Source: Orobanche coerulescens
Lineage: Eukaryota; Streptophyta; Magnoliopsida; Lamiales; Orobanchaceae
Assembly: GCA_033398695.1 (NCBI GenBank)
Contig: CM065801.1
Span: 6,572,001 to 6,636,000 of the forward strand
Direction of reading: 5' to 3'
Length of the DNA stretch: 64,000 bases
Shown here piece by piece: positions 11,752-22,115 of the stretch (its first letter is position 1; each line of letters begins with the position of its first letter). A program made the position numbers and the translations under genes. Under the pieces are notes generated by a model, which was not told where the DNA came from, searched no databases, and was given only the letters and a program-made list of their open reading frames with translations.

Positions 11752-12320
11752 TTTGAGCCGACGACTTTACAAAGGTCGTCGGCTAAAGTAATTTATTTTT
11801 TTTAAAAAAAAGGGTTTTAGCCGACGACATATAAGACGGTCGTCGGCTAAAGTCTATTTTTTTTTAAAAACAGGTTTTAGCCGACGACATATCTAAAAGT
11901 CGTCGGCTAAAGTTTTTTTTTTTTATTTTTTTAATAATCAGGTTTTAGCCGACCGACTTGTAAAGGTCGTCGGCTAAAGTTTTTTTTATTTTTTTAATAA
12001 TCAGGTTTTAGCCGACCGACTTGATAAGGTCGTCGGCTAAAGTTTTTTTATTTTTTTTAATAATCAGGTTTTAGCCGACCGACTCGATAAGGTCGTCGGC
12101 TAAATTTTTTTTTTCCAACAAGTTTAGTCGACGACCTTGCTGTAGTGGTCGGCTAAACTTTGAACTTTAGCCGACGACTACAAAAAAAGTCGTCGGCTAA
12201 ACCTTGTCCGACGAATATCGGCCGACGGTTTTTTAGCCGACGGCTGGCGTGATTAGCCGACGACTTTGGGGTTTAGCCGACCACTTTAAGTCGTCGGCTA
12301 AAGTGTGAATTTTGGTAGTG
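11752..12320 (-). repeat. CACTA 3' subterminal repeats and terminal inverted repeat
   Basis: Copies of TTTAGCCGACGAC and its complement alternate through 11752-12305. Three to four consecutive ~60-bp units carry a shared extra C (AGCCGACCGAC) and a TTTTTTTAATAATCAGG spacer, a local amplification. The end TTTTGGTAGTG is the inverse of the 5' terminus. Confidence 0.9.
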
Positions 12321-12484
12321 GATGTTTACCTCCATTTTTAACACTTCGTGTGGTTGTGTGTGAGCCTCTTATCATTTAAAAAAAAAAAAGTTTTAAAACA
12401 AATGATAATAATTAAATTCTAACATAATTATGTCATATCCTTCTCCATCAGTTTGCTTTATAATTATAAAATGACGAAAATGGG

Positions 12485-12728
12485 CTTGCGTGCATTGCAG
12501 GTATTTTTTTTTTCCACACACGCACACAAGGAGGATCGTCCCCTGTCCTGAGTCCCCCCAAGAGGCTCGAGCTCACCTGATCTAGAGTAAGTTTAGCCAC
12601 AAGATGACTGACGCGCCACTGTCTCCCGCTGGCATGCGCATGCTTCTTGCGCCGAGGCGAGTTAATGGTTTCATCCCCGGACATTACTTAAGGGCTCCAT
12701 CCGTTCCCCCTTGCGTGCATTGCAGGTA
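12485..12728 (-). mobile_element. SINE-like retroposon with 19-bp target duplication
   Basis: A 206-bp body is flanked by perfect copies of CTTGCGTGCATTGCAGGTA (12485-12503 and 12710-12728). Immediately after the left copy is a run of about ten T, which is the poly(A) tail of an element in minus orientation. The body contains GGTGAGCTCGAGCC, which loosely resembles a tRNA-type B box. Length, tail and target duplication fit a SINE; a truncated LINE or other retroposed RNA is the alternative. An open frame on its minus strand (12448-12684) is considered incidental. Confidence 0.65.
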
Positions 12729-13080
12729 GAGAAGCCATAATTTAAGAAGTAAAGTCAAGCCGTGTAAAAGGTGAGGGTCAGTTTAAGGAGAAATAAGAAA
12801 CGTAACGGAAGTGGGGTGCCTGCCTAGCTTCCAATCCACAAGTGTAAATCACAGCCCTTCATTCTCCTCGCTCCAAAACAATCACGGCCGTCGATTCATT
12901 TTACGATCTTCGTCTATATCAATTTCCTTATTTTTTTTCCTCAACAAAAAACGAACGGCTTGCCTCGGTGGGCAGCTCGGCTGCACACGCCCCCTCAAAA
13001 TGATGTCATAATTGTACATTCATCCGATCGTAGTGGAGTAAGAAAATCTCAATCCTACACTCGATTAATCTTGACATCGA

Positions 13081-13626
13081 AAAGGGTTACATGTTTACAC
13101 AACGACGTAGGATGGATGTTTAAGGTCGGACGGTCTCACGTATGAATATTTACATTTGCACTATTAGGTCAATTTTACCGCACGAAATCACAATTAAAGT
13201 CGAGGTGCTCGGCATTGTTCGTTAATATCCCGAAAAAACTTCTAGAACTACGTCGATATTAAAAAAGGGTTACATGTTTACCCATAGCGACGTAGGATGG
13301 ATGTTTAAGGTCGGACGGTCTCACGTATGAATAATTGCAGTATTAGGTCAATTTTACCGCACGAAATCGCAATTAAAGTCGAGGTGCTCGGCATTGTTCG
13401 TTAATATCCCGAAAAAAACTTCTAGAACTACGTCGATATTAAAAAAGGGTTACATGTTTACCCATAGCAATGTAGGATGGATGTTTTAGGTCGGACGGTC
13501 TCACGTATGAATAATTACGCTTGCAGTATTAGGTCAATTATATCGCACGAAATCTCAATTAAAGTCGAGGTGCTCGGCATTGTTCGTTAATATCCGGAAA
13601 AAAACTTCTAGAACTACGTCGATATT
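13081..13626 (+). repeat. Three tandem ~180-bp repeat units
   Basis: Units start with AAAGGGTTACATGTTTAC at 13081, 13264 and 13444 (periods 183 and 180). They share GTAGGATGGATGTTTAAGGT, GGTCGGACGGTCTCACGTAT, TTAAAGTCGAGGTGCTCGGC and the closing AACTACGTCGATATT. Divergence is a few substitutions and small indels. The nucleosome-like length resembles satellite monomers, but only three units are present. Confidence 0.93.
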
Positions 13627-13955
13627 TGAACTGGGACATAATTATGAGTGTTCCGTATCGAAACTCATGGCAAAACTGCTCCGGTTTGGAGTGGTTGGCA
13701 TAGTTTGCAGAATATCGCATAAAATTTCGTCAAAAGTTTAATCAGTGTGCATCCAAAGATAATAGTTATGGGTCTCATTATCAACTCTTTTATGAAAAAA
13801 ATCGTAACTTTCACAAACTTCTTTGAAAACATAAAAAAGGCATATATATATATACTAAGGTTACGTACTTAGATATAATGAGGTATTATGTGTTTTGCCA
13901 GCCCACCAAATACAAGCTTTTCAGTTCAACTCTAACTAAAATTACCTTAATTTCT

Positions 13956-14151
13956 GAAGTATATTCACCGGGAAGCGAACTTCGCTGCCGATGGACTTGC
14001 CATGATGGGAATGAACAAGCCATTGGGATACTATCTGTTCGATGAATCACCAACGTTAATTGATTTTGTTCTTAAAGAGGACGCACTTGGTGCTTTACTA
14101 AGGAGAACCATAATGAATTAAGGATGTTCACCCCCTCGTATCTAAAAAAAA
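13956..14151 (+). mobile_element. 5'-truncated L1-type LINE, 196 bp
   Basis: The insert encodes the end of the RNase H domain found at the C terminus of plant L1 ORF2 (REANFAADGLAMMG, then SPTLIDFVLKEDALGALL) and a stop. A short 3' UTR with CCCCCTCGTATCT and an A-tail (14142-14151) follows. A 15-bp target duplication ATTACCTTAATTTCT lies at 13941-13955 and 14152-14166. Severe 5' truncation plus a poly(A) tail is typical of target-primed reverse transcription. It lies about 220 bp upstream of the SWEET start codon. Confidence 0.88.
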
Positions 14152-14246
14152 ATTACCTTAATTTCTTGACCAATTGTCATAATACATAATTGCTCTAATT
14201 AATAAGCCATATGTCAAAATTTCCAAGCAAGCCACCATTTTTTGGC

Positions 14247-14258
14247 CTATATATATCA
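14247..14258 (+). promoter_or_regulatory. Candidate TATA box of the SWEET gene
   Basis: CTATATATATCA lies about 112 bp upstream of the ATG at 14370, a plausible spacing for a core promoter with a short leader. The LINE insertion ends about 80 bp upstream of it (second target duplication copy to 14166). No transcript data are available, so this is inferred from position and sequence only. Confidence 0.45.
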
Positions 14259-14369
14259 CAACTAGACATCACATTATTTTTCTCATGAGCTGATCACAAC
14301 CCATAAAAAACAACCTCATTTTTTTTTTAAAAAAAAAAAAACCAAGAACTTCACTTATTACCAAGAATA

Positions 14370-14417
14370 ATGGCAATTTCATCCCCTAGTACAATTGCCT
14401 ATGCCTTTGGCATTCTT

Positions 14418-14511
<94 letters not shown>

Positions 14512-15924
14512 ATGAACTTGTCCTAATTTTTTTTATTTTTTCCTTTCTTGTAATCTTTTGTAGGCAACATAGTGTCGTTCTTGGTTTACTTGGCACCAGT
14601 GTAAGAACTGATTTATTTATATACCTACATTAATTTAATTATCCAAAATTGAAATTTTCGTCTCTTGTATATATTTTTTATTCATATATTTTTTTTCAAA
14701 TTGCATGATAATATATATATATATATATATTATTTTTCCAGGCCAACATTTTACAGGATATTCAAGAAAAAATCCACAGAGGGATTTCAAGCAGTGCCCT
14801 ATGCAGTGGCATTATTCAGTGCCATGATATATTTGTACTATGCTTTTCTCAAACAAAATGAGATCATCCTTATCACAATCAACAGCGTTGGATTCGTTAT
14901 GGAAATTACGTATCTCACAATATACATGATATATGCAACAAAAATATCCAGAGTAAGTTATAGCTATTTTTTTAATATATATATATATTTATTATGTATT
15001 TTTAAAATTTTATAATTATTTTATTAAATTCTGATGCATGTCATTAATTTCCTTTATTTCAATCACAATTTTAGTTCGTTAAGTGAACTCGGCCCGTGGC
15101 GCCAGCTTTCGGAGTAGCTTTTAATGTTTTTCGACTAAATATGAATCGTAGGATTTGTCGGCAAAGACGGATCCAGCATCCGAAAACTACTGGTGCACCG
15201 ACGCACCATAAAAAAAATAACTGACGACCGAAAATTTTTTTCTAAATTTTTCACCTTTTTAATAAAAAAAAAAAACTACCAAAACAACGTCGTTTTAACC
15301 AGAGGTTTTAACTGAAAAAGCATCAAAGCGATGTCGTTTTGGTTAAGTTTTAACTAAAAAAACGTCAAAACAACATCGTTTTAGTTAAAACGACGTCGTT
15401 TTGTATATTTTTTTGGTGGTGCACGTGCACCACCATGCCCTAGTGTAGATCCGCCCCTATTTGTCGGAGCATGGGTGGATGGTGGTGGTGGCTTTTAGCT
15501 TTTGAACTAGTAGGTTTTCGTAAAAATTTTATAATAATATTTTATTGATTTATCGAACAGTTGATTTGACGGCCACCTCTAACACTATTTGCCGACGGCT
15601 AACAGCCGTTGCAAAAACCAACAACCAATATTTACAGCTAATTTTTATCGAACAAGCCTTAAATATTAATGAGGATTTATTTATTTTAGCTTATTTATTT
15701 TATTTTATTTTATTTATTTATTTATTGGTAATTTGCAGGTTTTTACAACGAAGCTGCTCCTAGCATTCAATGTATCATCACTAGGATTTATTGTAGCAGG
15801 CACATATATTTTGGCAAAAGGGCCCTTAAGAGTAACAATTGTTGGCTGGATTTGTGCAGTCTTCTCTGTCAGCGTTTATGCTGCACCTCTTAGCATCATG
15901 GTAATATTTTATAATTATTCATAT

Positions 15925-15955
<31 letters not shown>

Positions 15956-16704
15956 TTAATTCATAATTAATTGGATTAATGGATGAATATATATTTGGTG
16001 TGCATGCAGAGACAAGTGATAAGAACCAGGAGCGTCGAATTTATGCCATTCTCACTATCTTTCTTCCTCACAATATGTTCTGTCGTCTGGTTTTTCTATG
16101 GATTCTTGATCTCAGATTTCTACATTGCTGTGAGTACATTATCCTGTAATAACCTTAATTAACTGTAGTAGTTTTTTTTTCTTGTTTTGGTTCGTATTTG
16201 TAACTACAGTAAAATTTCGATAAATGAATATAGTCGGGACTGAAGAAAAATATTTATTTAGCGAAATTATTCATTTATCGAGAAAAAAATTGAAAATGTT
16301 ATAAAGAATTGGGACCGGAGAAAGTTGATCATTTGGCGAAGTTATTCGTTTATCGAAACGTTAATTTATCGAGGTTTTACTGTAATTAATTAGTGAGAGT
16401 GTTACTATATATGTTTATATTGTTTATTAATGACGTGACGGTTCAGGCACCAAACACTCTGGGGTTCACATTTGGAATCATACAGATGATACTATACGCA
16501 GTGTATAAGACTAAGAAGCAAAATCAGCCTTCCGCGGAGTCGAGAGTTCACGATATCGTCGTGGAACTAAAATCGCACGACCCGCCTCACGACAACGATT
16601 TAGAAAATCCGCCGGACAAGCACGAAATAGAAATCGTGGTTCTTGATCGCGACGAACAAGTCCCTGCAGGGATAGTTGTAATTCAATCTAAAGATTTACC
16701 ATAG
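14370..16704 (+). CDS. SWEET: SWEET (MtN3/saliva) sugar transporter, 6 exons
   Basis: Exons are 14370-14418, 14574-14610, 14742-14952, 15739-15900, 16010-16129 and 16447-16704, all with GT-AG introns. They join to 837 nt, 278 residues plus stop, and exon 2 has the 37-nt size I expect for this family. SWEETs are seven-helix facilitators that move sugars down their gradient across plasma or vacuolar membranes. The first MtN3 repeat (about residues 10-96) has [20 protein letters not shown] and [20 protein letters not shown]. The second (about 100-215) has [30 protein letters not shown] and [12 protein letters not shown]. The hydrophilic tail ends QSKDLP. Motifs fit clade III (SWEET9-15, mainly sucrose transporters); exact identity is not assignable. 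Pocket positions Asn76, Trp180 and Asn196 are present, but the tryptophan expected in the first repeat is Tyr59. Introns 1, 3 and 5 carry a microsatellite and two MITEs. Confidence 0.95.
14420..14505 (+). repeat. (TC)43 microsatellite at the SWEET intron-1 donor
   Basis: 86 bp of uninterrupted TC begins at the T of the donor GT (14419-14420). The donor therefore reads G/GTCTCT instead of the usual GTAAGT-like sequence. The tract ends CTCTCAG (14506-14507 = AG), so the polypyrimidine tract followed by AG also resembles a cryptic acceptor. Confidence 0.98.
15164..15458. mobile_element. hAT-like MITE in SWEET intron 3
   Basis: A 295-bp insert lies between direct repeats ATTTGTCGG (15155-15163 and 15459-15467). 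Imperfect terminal inverted repeats share CGGATC near each edge (AAAGACGGATCCA versus the complement AGGGGCGGATCTA). The interior has repeated ACGTCGTTTT-type blocks. Eight to nine bp duplications suit hAT or Mutator-type elements; the GGGGCGGATC-like end favours hAT. Confidence 0.7.
16207..16382. mobile_element. Emigrant/Lemi-like (pogo) MITE in SWEET intron 5
   Basis: 176 bp bounded by TA target sites (16205-16206, 16383-16384). The terminal inverted repeats are CAGTAAAATTTCGATAAAT on the left and, inverted, CAGTAAAACCTCGATAAAT on the right. These ends match the known plant Emigrant-type MITE terminus of the Tc1/mariner-pogo group. Orientation is arbitrary and no coding content is seen. Confidence 0.88.
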
Positions 16705-17067
16705 AAAAGATATATAATTATTATTATAATAATAATGGTGCATGACGTAAAATGATTTTATATAATATATGTGCTGTGTTCTAATATAGTGTTTACGCAA
16801 TTTGTACGTTTAATTCTGGTTTTATTAGTGGTTTTATTTTTCTATTTAAATCGTATTGCGTTAATTATTTAGTGATCACAAACGTTATAAAAAATATATA
16901 TAACGAAGAACATAAAATGTTTAATTCCGGACTAGCAAAAATATCATAATATCGATTGCATAATATATATTGCTACTCAAATAACATTGTACGTTAAACT
17001 CCCTTATAAAAAAATCAAAATATTTTCATATTATACACATATATATGTGATTAATTCAAATGAGAAT

Positions 17068-17297
17068 GGGGCCTTAAATGAGAATGTGAATCCGTGAATA
17101 TTTAGTACGGATTCACTACACATATAGTATATTGTAATGTATATTCATTTTTCTCCCTATGCACACTGAATATGTACTAAATGTGTGTAGTGAATCCGAG
17201 AAAATGAATATGCATTACAACATACTACGCAACAAATTCCTACTACACATTTGGACTCACGTTTTTATTTTAAGGAAAGATTCTCATTTGAGCCGGT
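17068..17297. repeat. MITE-like repeat with AAATGAGAAT inverted ends
   Basis: The left edge reads GGGGCCTTAAATGAGAATG and the right edge, inverted, CCGGCTCAAATGAGAATC, enclosing about 230 bp with internal inverse copies of GTGAATCCG and TAGTGAATCCG. A diverged partial copy at 21027-21085 (TTAAATGAGAACGTGCATCC) supports a dispersed family. No clear target duplication was found. Confidence 0.55.
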
Positions 17298-18748
17298 CTC
17301 TTATATATATGATGGATCAAATCAGGATGACTTTTTGAGTAAGAAATAGGAATAAATATGAACTATTGATCTTTGTATGATACGGTCCAAATCAGCGTGT
17401 GCATAAAATATATGCATTTCATTCATCAAAAAGTTAATGCACTATTTGTATAAGAATATTGATGCATTAAAACAATGCATTCCATACATAATTTTTCATG
17501 AGAATAAATCTTAATCATCTATTTAATCATCGGTTCGGTTTGTACCGTTAGTAATCGGTTTCGTTCGCGGTTCACTATTCCGTTTTAAAGAGGAACTATT
17601 TCAACCGCAAGAAATCGTCCGAACCGCACAGAAACCGACCCGTCTGAATAAAATATAATATAGTATATCCTTATTAAACATAATTAATAAATAACACAGT
17701 ATAATATATTCTTAATAAAATATAATATAATATATTCCATCCGAACTGCATGGAATCGGTTCCGGTTCGGTTTTGGTTCGGCTCGGTTCCTACCCAGTTC
17801 GATTCAAAGTCGGTTCGGACAAAAAAAAACTAGTAAAATAGAACCGCGAAAAAATTATAGAGTTCAGTTCCGGTGCCTGTATTTTTCTACTTGGAACGGA
17901 AAAGTCCCAGTCCTAGTTGAAACCCATAGCGACATCCGCGGCCCGATTTGTTTTTTTTTCTCATTTTTATTCCTAGTTATTATCTATCTATATATATATA
18001 TATATATATATTGAGTCTCATGTAGTAATGTGAGCATTTATGTCATAAGCTAGAGTTATTCATATCAATTGAAATATTGCTAATCTCTAATGCTTTTTTT
18101 AAAAGCTTTAAAGAGCTTTTACAAATCACAATTAAAAAAATGCAAGAATAAAAAACGTATGCATACATATTCATTGCCATAAGCTAAATTAATTCAACCA
18201 ACTAAAACATGTCAAAGTCTCATTATTAAATTTTAAGAATTTCTATAGTCATACCACACAAAACATGTTTATTGTTTAACTCTTTCAACTTCTTCTTTGA
18301 GGTATTTATATTCCCTTATAAACAAACCCAAAAGTCACATAGTACCCCACATATTGATGCTAGGATGCACCACTGAATAAGCTATATATGATAGTTCGAT
18401 GCTACTAATTAAAAAGTAGTTCGTATTGATTTCTGGAAACACGAACAAATATTTTGCTTCAGTGAGATATAATCCACCTTAAGAAATGCACATGTAATTT
18501 TTTTATGGTGTTAGTATCATGGATAAATATGTTGCATATTTTGAGTACAAGTCATTTTAACCTGTCAAGGGCCTAAGCCATACTTGATATTAAATATGTT
18601 ATATAAAAATACGATGTTTTAACTTAGAATAATTTCACTCGAAAACAAAAACTATGAACGATCGGATCTTGAATAATATGTAATATAAATATGATATTCG
18701 ATATTATCGAAAATAAAATACCCGAGCTTTAAGATAAATAAAACTCGT

Positions 18749-18860
18749 GCATCGCACGGACCATGATGCCTCGTTCAATTAAAGCAAAGAGTTCCACTTT
18801 AATGACGGGTGATATCCTTGATTTTTTGAGCAGACGAAAGAATCGTTTTTCTCCTCAACT
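18749..18860 (+). repeat. Dispersed repeat fragment with CGTGCATCGCACG palindrome
   Basis: CTCGTGCATCGCACGG followed by CCATGATGCCTC resembles the complement of 6484-6525. The next part (TAATGACG, then TTGATTTTTTGAGCAGAC and GAAAGAATCG) matches the complement of 49310-49375. This marks a repeat family represented several times in the window; its class is unknown. Confidence 0.5.
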
Positions 18861-20779
18861 GACATTGTCCCTTTTCTACCTACCTTTGTTTTCTTTTGGT
18901 CACTATTATCGTGGATTGTGTGATCCTATCTTTTATATTTTTGGTAAAGTTTGTTGTCTCATTTCAAAATTAATTGAAAATAAAAAAAATAATTTATGAT
19001 CATTATATATTAGAGGTAAAGGTTATATTTTCTCGGTGTGAAATAATATGTTACAGTGTTTACTGTTGAATTCGTATGATGCGGTGTTGGAACATCGTAA
19101 GCAGTGCGGGACCTAGATCCAGGTCGAGAGTGCGCTCGTCTAGAGCTCAGGAAAAGAATGGGGACCTTTTTTTTTTTGCCCATTAGTTGAGTGTACAATT
19201 AAAATGATATGTTGGTAAACATTGATGCGGCTGTAGTTATAAATGATTTTTCATTTCAAAATTCTCGGGAAAAAAAGGCTTTTTAAGCTTTTACTAGTAG
19301 GTTGTTATCAACTTCTCTTTTCATTTGATTTTTCCCTTGGATTTGGTTTTATATCCCCCCAAATTTTGTAGTCTTCGTTATTTTTTAATGAATTGGGGTA
19401 GAGTACTCTTTATTTGAAAGTTTCCCTAAGGAGAATTTTTTCGCCACAAGGTTTGAATGAGACTCATAGCACATTACTCCATTTTTATTAAAAAATACTC
19501 CACCCGACTTGCTCAAAGTTTCACTTCTCCTTTTTTTTGTCAATTTAAAAACTTTACATTTATTTCTTTTACACAATCTAATCAAACAACCATTTTTTAC
19601 TTTTTTTATCTCCACCAACTCATTATCAATACTTTTTACTTTTTAATCTCTATCACACATTTATCATCATTACTTACACCAATCACTATCTAATATACAC
19701 AAAATATGCATTATCTGTTAAATTTTGAGAGGAACAAAAGAGTATGTTATCGTATATTATGTTAAGTAATGAGATTTACTTTAATACCTTGCTTAGGTCC
19801 TAGAAAATATCAGGACCGACACCCGTTAGACTCGCACGTATAGAGAGTCTTTTTAATCAGGATTGGTCCAATGGTTTTGGATTCCCTGGGCGGAGAGTCA
19901 AAAAGATGTCCTCTTTGAGGGTCGGTCGTATGATTTTTAATAACCTTGTGTGAAATGCTAAAAAGTACTCTAATTTAGAAAAAGTAAATTATTTGATGTT
20001 ACGATCAACAGTGCGCTTGTGTCGTAGGACTTGTAGCTCGGCAGTCCACCGACACAATGTGCACTTGGAATAACATAAAAATCTTTGATCAATAGTTTCT
20101 AATTCAAGGTAGGAGCCATACCGTTCACAAACCATTTAAAATAAATCAAAACTAAGATACATCTAGCATCCACAATGGAACTTGATACATGTTCGTGCTA
20201 AAAGAAGAACAATCTATATTGGCTACTTAGTGCATTCAAATAGTTGGTCTTTGAAGTCATTCTCAAACATAGTTTAAAAAATATAATTTGTAACAAATTC
20301 ATATCACACTGAGCATAATTTGCATCCATAAAATTTTAAAATTTAAATATTTAACAATGATTTTTTATTTGATATATTCAGCCTATAAATGATTTAAATT
20401 ATTTACAAGTTAAAAACTACAAGTTTTACAATCAATGAGAAAATGGAGAAATAAGAAAATAATATAGGATAATAATAAAAGAAACTAGGGACACAAAGTA
20501 AACAAAAATTACTGGTACTTCAAGTTATGGTTTCTAATTTTTATGATGTATGTATAGTTTAAATTTTTTTGTAGTAATAGGAAGCTAGTATGTGGCCCAT
20601 CGATTGATGTCCGTTGGGTTGATGATGTCCTGAGCCGTTGCTCATGCCGCCCAGCACTTAAACCGATCCTGATTTTAATATTGTGTTAAAGTCTCGAGTT
20701 TCATCTCAATATTAATTCATAACGAATAGAACCAAAATTATTCTATATATATCAAAGAAAATATTTATATTCCTGAGAA

Positions 20780-20975
20780 TGCTTCAACCACTCCAATGAT
20801 TATTCACGCATCACGCATGTTGAGGCAAATAAGCCATTGGTCTCGTAGCACAAAATAATATCGTAAGATAGAATTTGGTGACGTTAGGAAGTTTCTGGTT
20901 TATAGTGACCTTCTGGATTTGCTAATCTAATTTAGATGATAAATATATTTAGTTCCAATGTTAACAGTAAATGTG
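20780..20975 (-). repeat. Dispersed repeat fragment homologous to the 47.7/49.2-kb locus
   Basis: The minus strand reads TTAGCAAATCCAG, CTATAAACCAGAAACTTCCT and GTGCTACGAGACCA in order. The plus strand at 47718-47779 joined to 49138-49265 has the same blocks with modest divergence. The left locus lacks the 1.36-kb insertion present at 47780-49137, so it shows the pre-insertion state. Confidence 0.65.
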
Positions 20976-21299
20976 TAAATAAGCCAAACCAGGTGCAGTT
21001 AATTTTGAGATTGATTTTAAATGGAAATCAGTTTTTAAATGAGAACGTGCATCCGTGTATATTTAGTATGATTCACATATAGGATGTTGTATAAAATTGA
21101 TAAAATATTAATTATGAATTTGGTTTTTGCTCTTTATTTTAAATTTTCGTCCCCATCAAATTGAGCTCGACCTGTTGGAATTATTAATTTTATATCAAGT
21201 AAAGACAGGCTGAAATATGAATTTAAATAAAAATACAAGTCTATGTTTCAATATAAAAGCGACATAACCTCGGATTTTAAAATGACCATATTGAGAATT

Positions 21300-22065
21300 C
21301 TAGATACAACCACTCACATGTCGTAGATGTGGTATAACTGGACATTGGACTAAATATTATCGTACTTCCCAACACCGTGTGGATTCATATCAGGCATCAA
21401 TAAAAAATAAAGGCAAAGATGCCCAGGCTCATATCGCCGAAACAGTCGAGCCATCCAAAGTTATTGAGGCCAACACATCGGAGAACATATTTGATGAAAA
21501 TCCTGACCAGGACTGTAAATCACTTGAGCTAGGGCTATTATTTAAGGATATTGTGCCATACATATCCTCAGTGACAACAATGATTGGTTCCTCCCAAGTA
21601 ATTCAAGGGAGGGGACCTGCTCATTTCTTGCTACCTAATGGTACGCATATTAATGTCACAAATGCTCCCTATGCCCCAAGAGCAAACCGAACCTTGCTAA
21701 GTTTTAGGGACATCCGTGCCAACGGTTATCACCTTGATACACATTGTGAGAATGGGACAGAATTTTTGTGTGTTACTCTGGCAGAATGCGGAAGACGCCG
21801 CGTTCTCGAGAAACTTATGAGTCTAAGTAGTGGTTTATACCAGACTACAATAAGGGTTATTGAATCTATCTTTGTGAGTCACGAATCGTGTGATTCGAAG
21901 CATACCAACTATGGCATGACCGACTCGGTCACCCAGACGCGACATGATGATTCGCATTTTGAAAAACTCACATGGTCATTCGTTTTCAAGTCTAGAAAGC
22001 GATTGGAAGCACCACTCGATATCGGCATTGATGTGAGTGAGCTTGATACCGTATCACCGGACTAA
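21300..22065 (+). pseudogene. copia-A gag zinc knuckle and GAG-pre-integrase
   Basis: Just upstream of 21379 the frame encodes a CCHC-like knuckle CRRCGITGHWTKYY, in which the final cysteine is tyrosine, then DSYQASIKNKGKDAQ. From about 21535 the frame becomes LFKDIVPYISSVTTMIGS and LSFRDIRANGYHLDTHCENG, the segment between protease and integrase. The protease DSG triplet seen in copia-B at 35470 is absent. A deletion or recombination has joined a gag tail directly to the post-protease region. The frame ends at 22065, just after the SELDTVSPD stretch that precedes the zinc-binding domain. Confidence 0.82.
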
Positions 22066-22115
22066 AGATCGCACGCCCGATAAGGTTGGTGCATCTCTCG
22101 TAAATCCGAGGCTTA

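Larger units (their letters stand above)
8449..12320 (+). mobile_element. CACTA (En/Spm) DNA transposon, 3.9 kb, intact ends
   Basis: The element starts CACTACCAAAAAAAGTAC at 8449 and ends with the inverse TTTTGGTAGTG at 12320. It is flanked by a perfect 3-bp target duplication GAT (8446-8448 and 12321-12323), the hallmark of the CACTA superfamily. Both ends carry dense subterminal arrays of TTTAGCCGACGAC in both orientations. Inside are a TNP2-like transposase remnant (9288-10462) and a second coding segment (10904-11401). The element is short compared with autonomous CACTAs because the central transposase region is deleted. Mobilisation would need proteins in trans. Confidence 0.95.
16705..21299. 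other. Intergenic stretch downstream of SWEET
   Basis: No supported gene is present. It contains the SWEET 3' flank, a MITE-like repeat (17068-17297) with a partial second copy (21027-21085), GGTTCGG-type low-complexity sequence (17520-17890), a TA-rich tract near 17988-18011, and segments of a dispersed repeat shared with the 49-kb region (18749-18860 and 20780-20975). The remainder, roughly 18860-20780, shows nothing recognisable. Confidence 0.55.

Noticed and set aside
12448..12684. 78-codon minus-strand ORF
   Set aside because: It is contained mostly in the SINE-like insertion and its poly(T) edge and has no domain.
14370..14633. ORF reading through the TC tract (LSLSLS...)
   Set aside because: The tract is intronic: exon 1 ends at 14418 and the correct frame resumes at 14574 with [12 protein letters not shown].
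16207..16382. SWEET intron-5 sequence as a regulatory exon
   Set aside because: TA target sites and Emigrant-type inverted ends identify a MITE, and the exon 5-exon 6 join preserves the frame without it.
17520..17890. GGTTCGG-rich block as a gene or satellite
   Set aside because: No ORF or fixed period; it is low-complexity sequence of a type common in plant non-autonomous transposons, but no ends were found, so no element is called.
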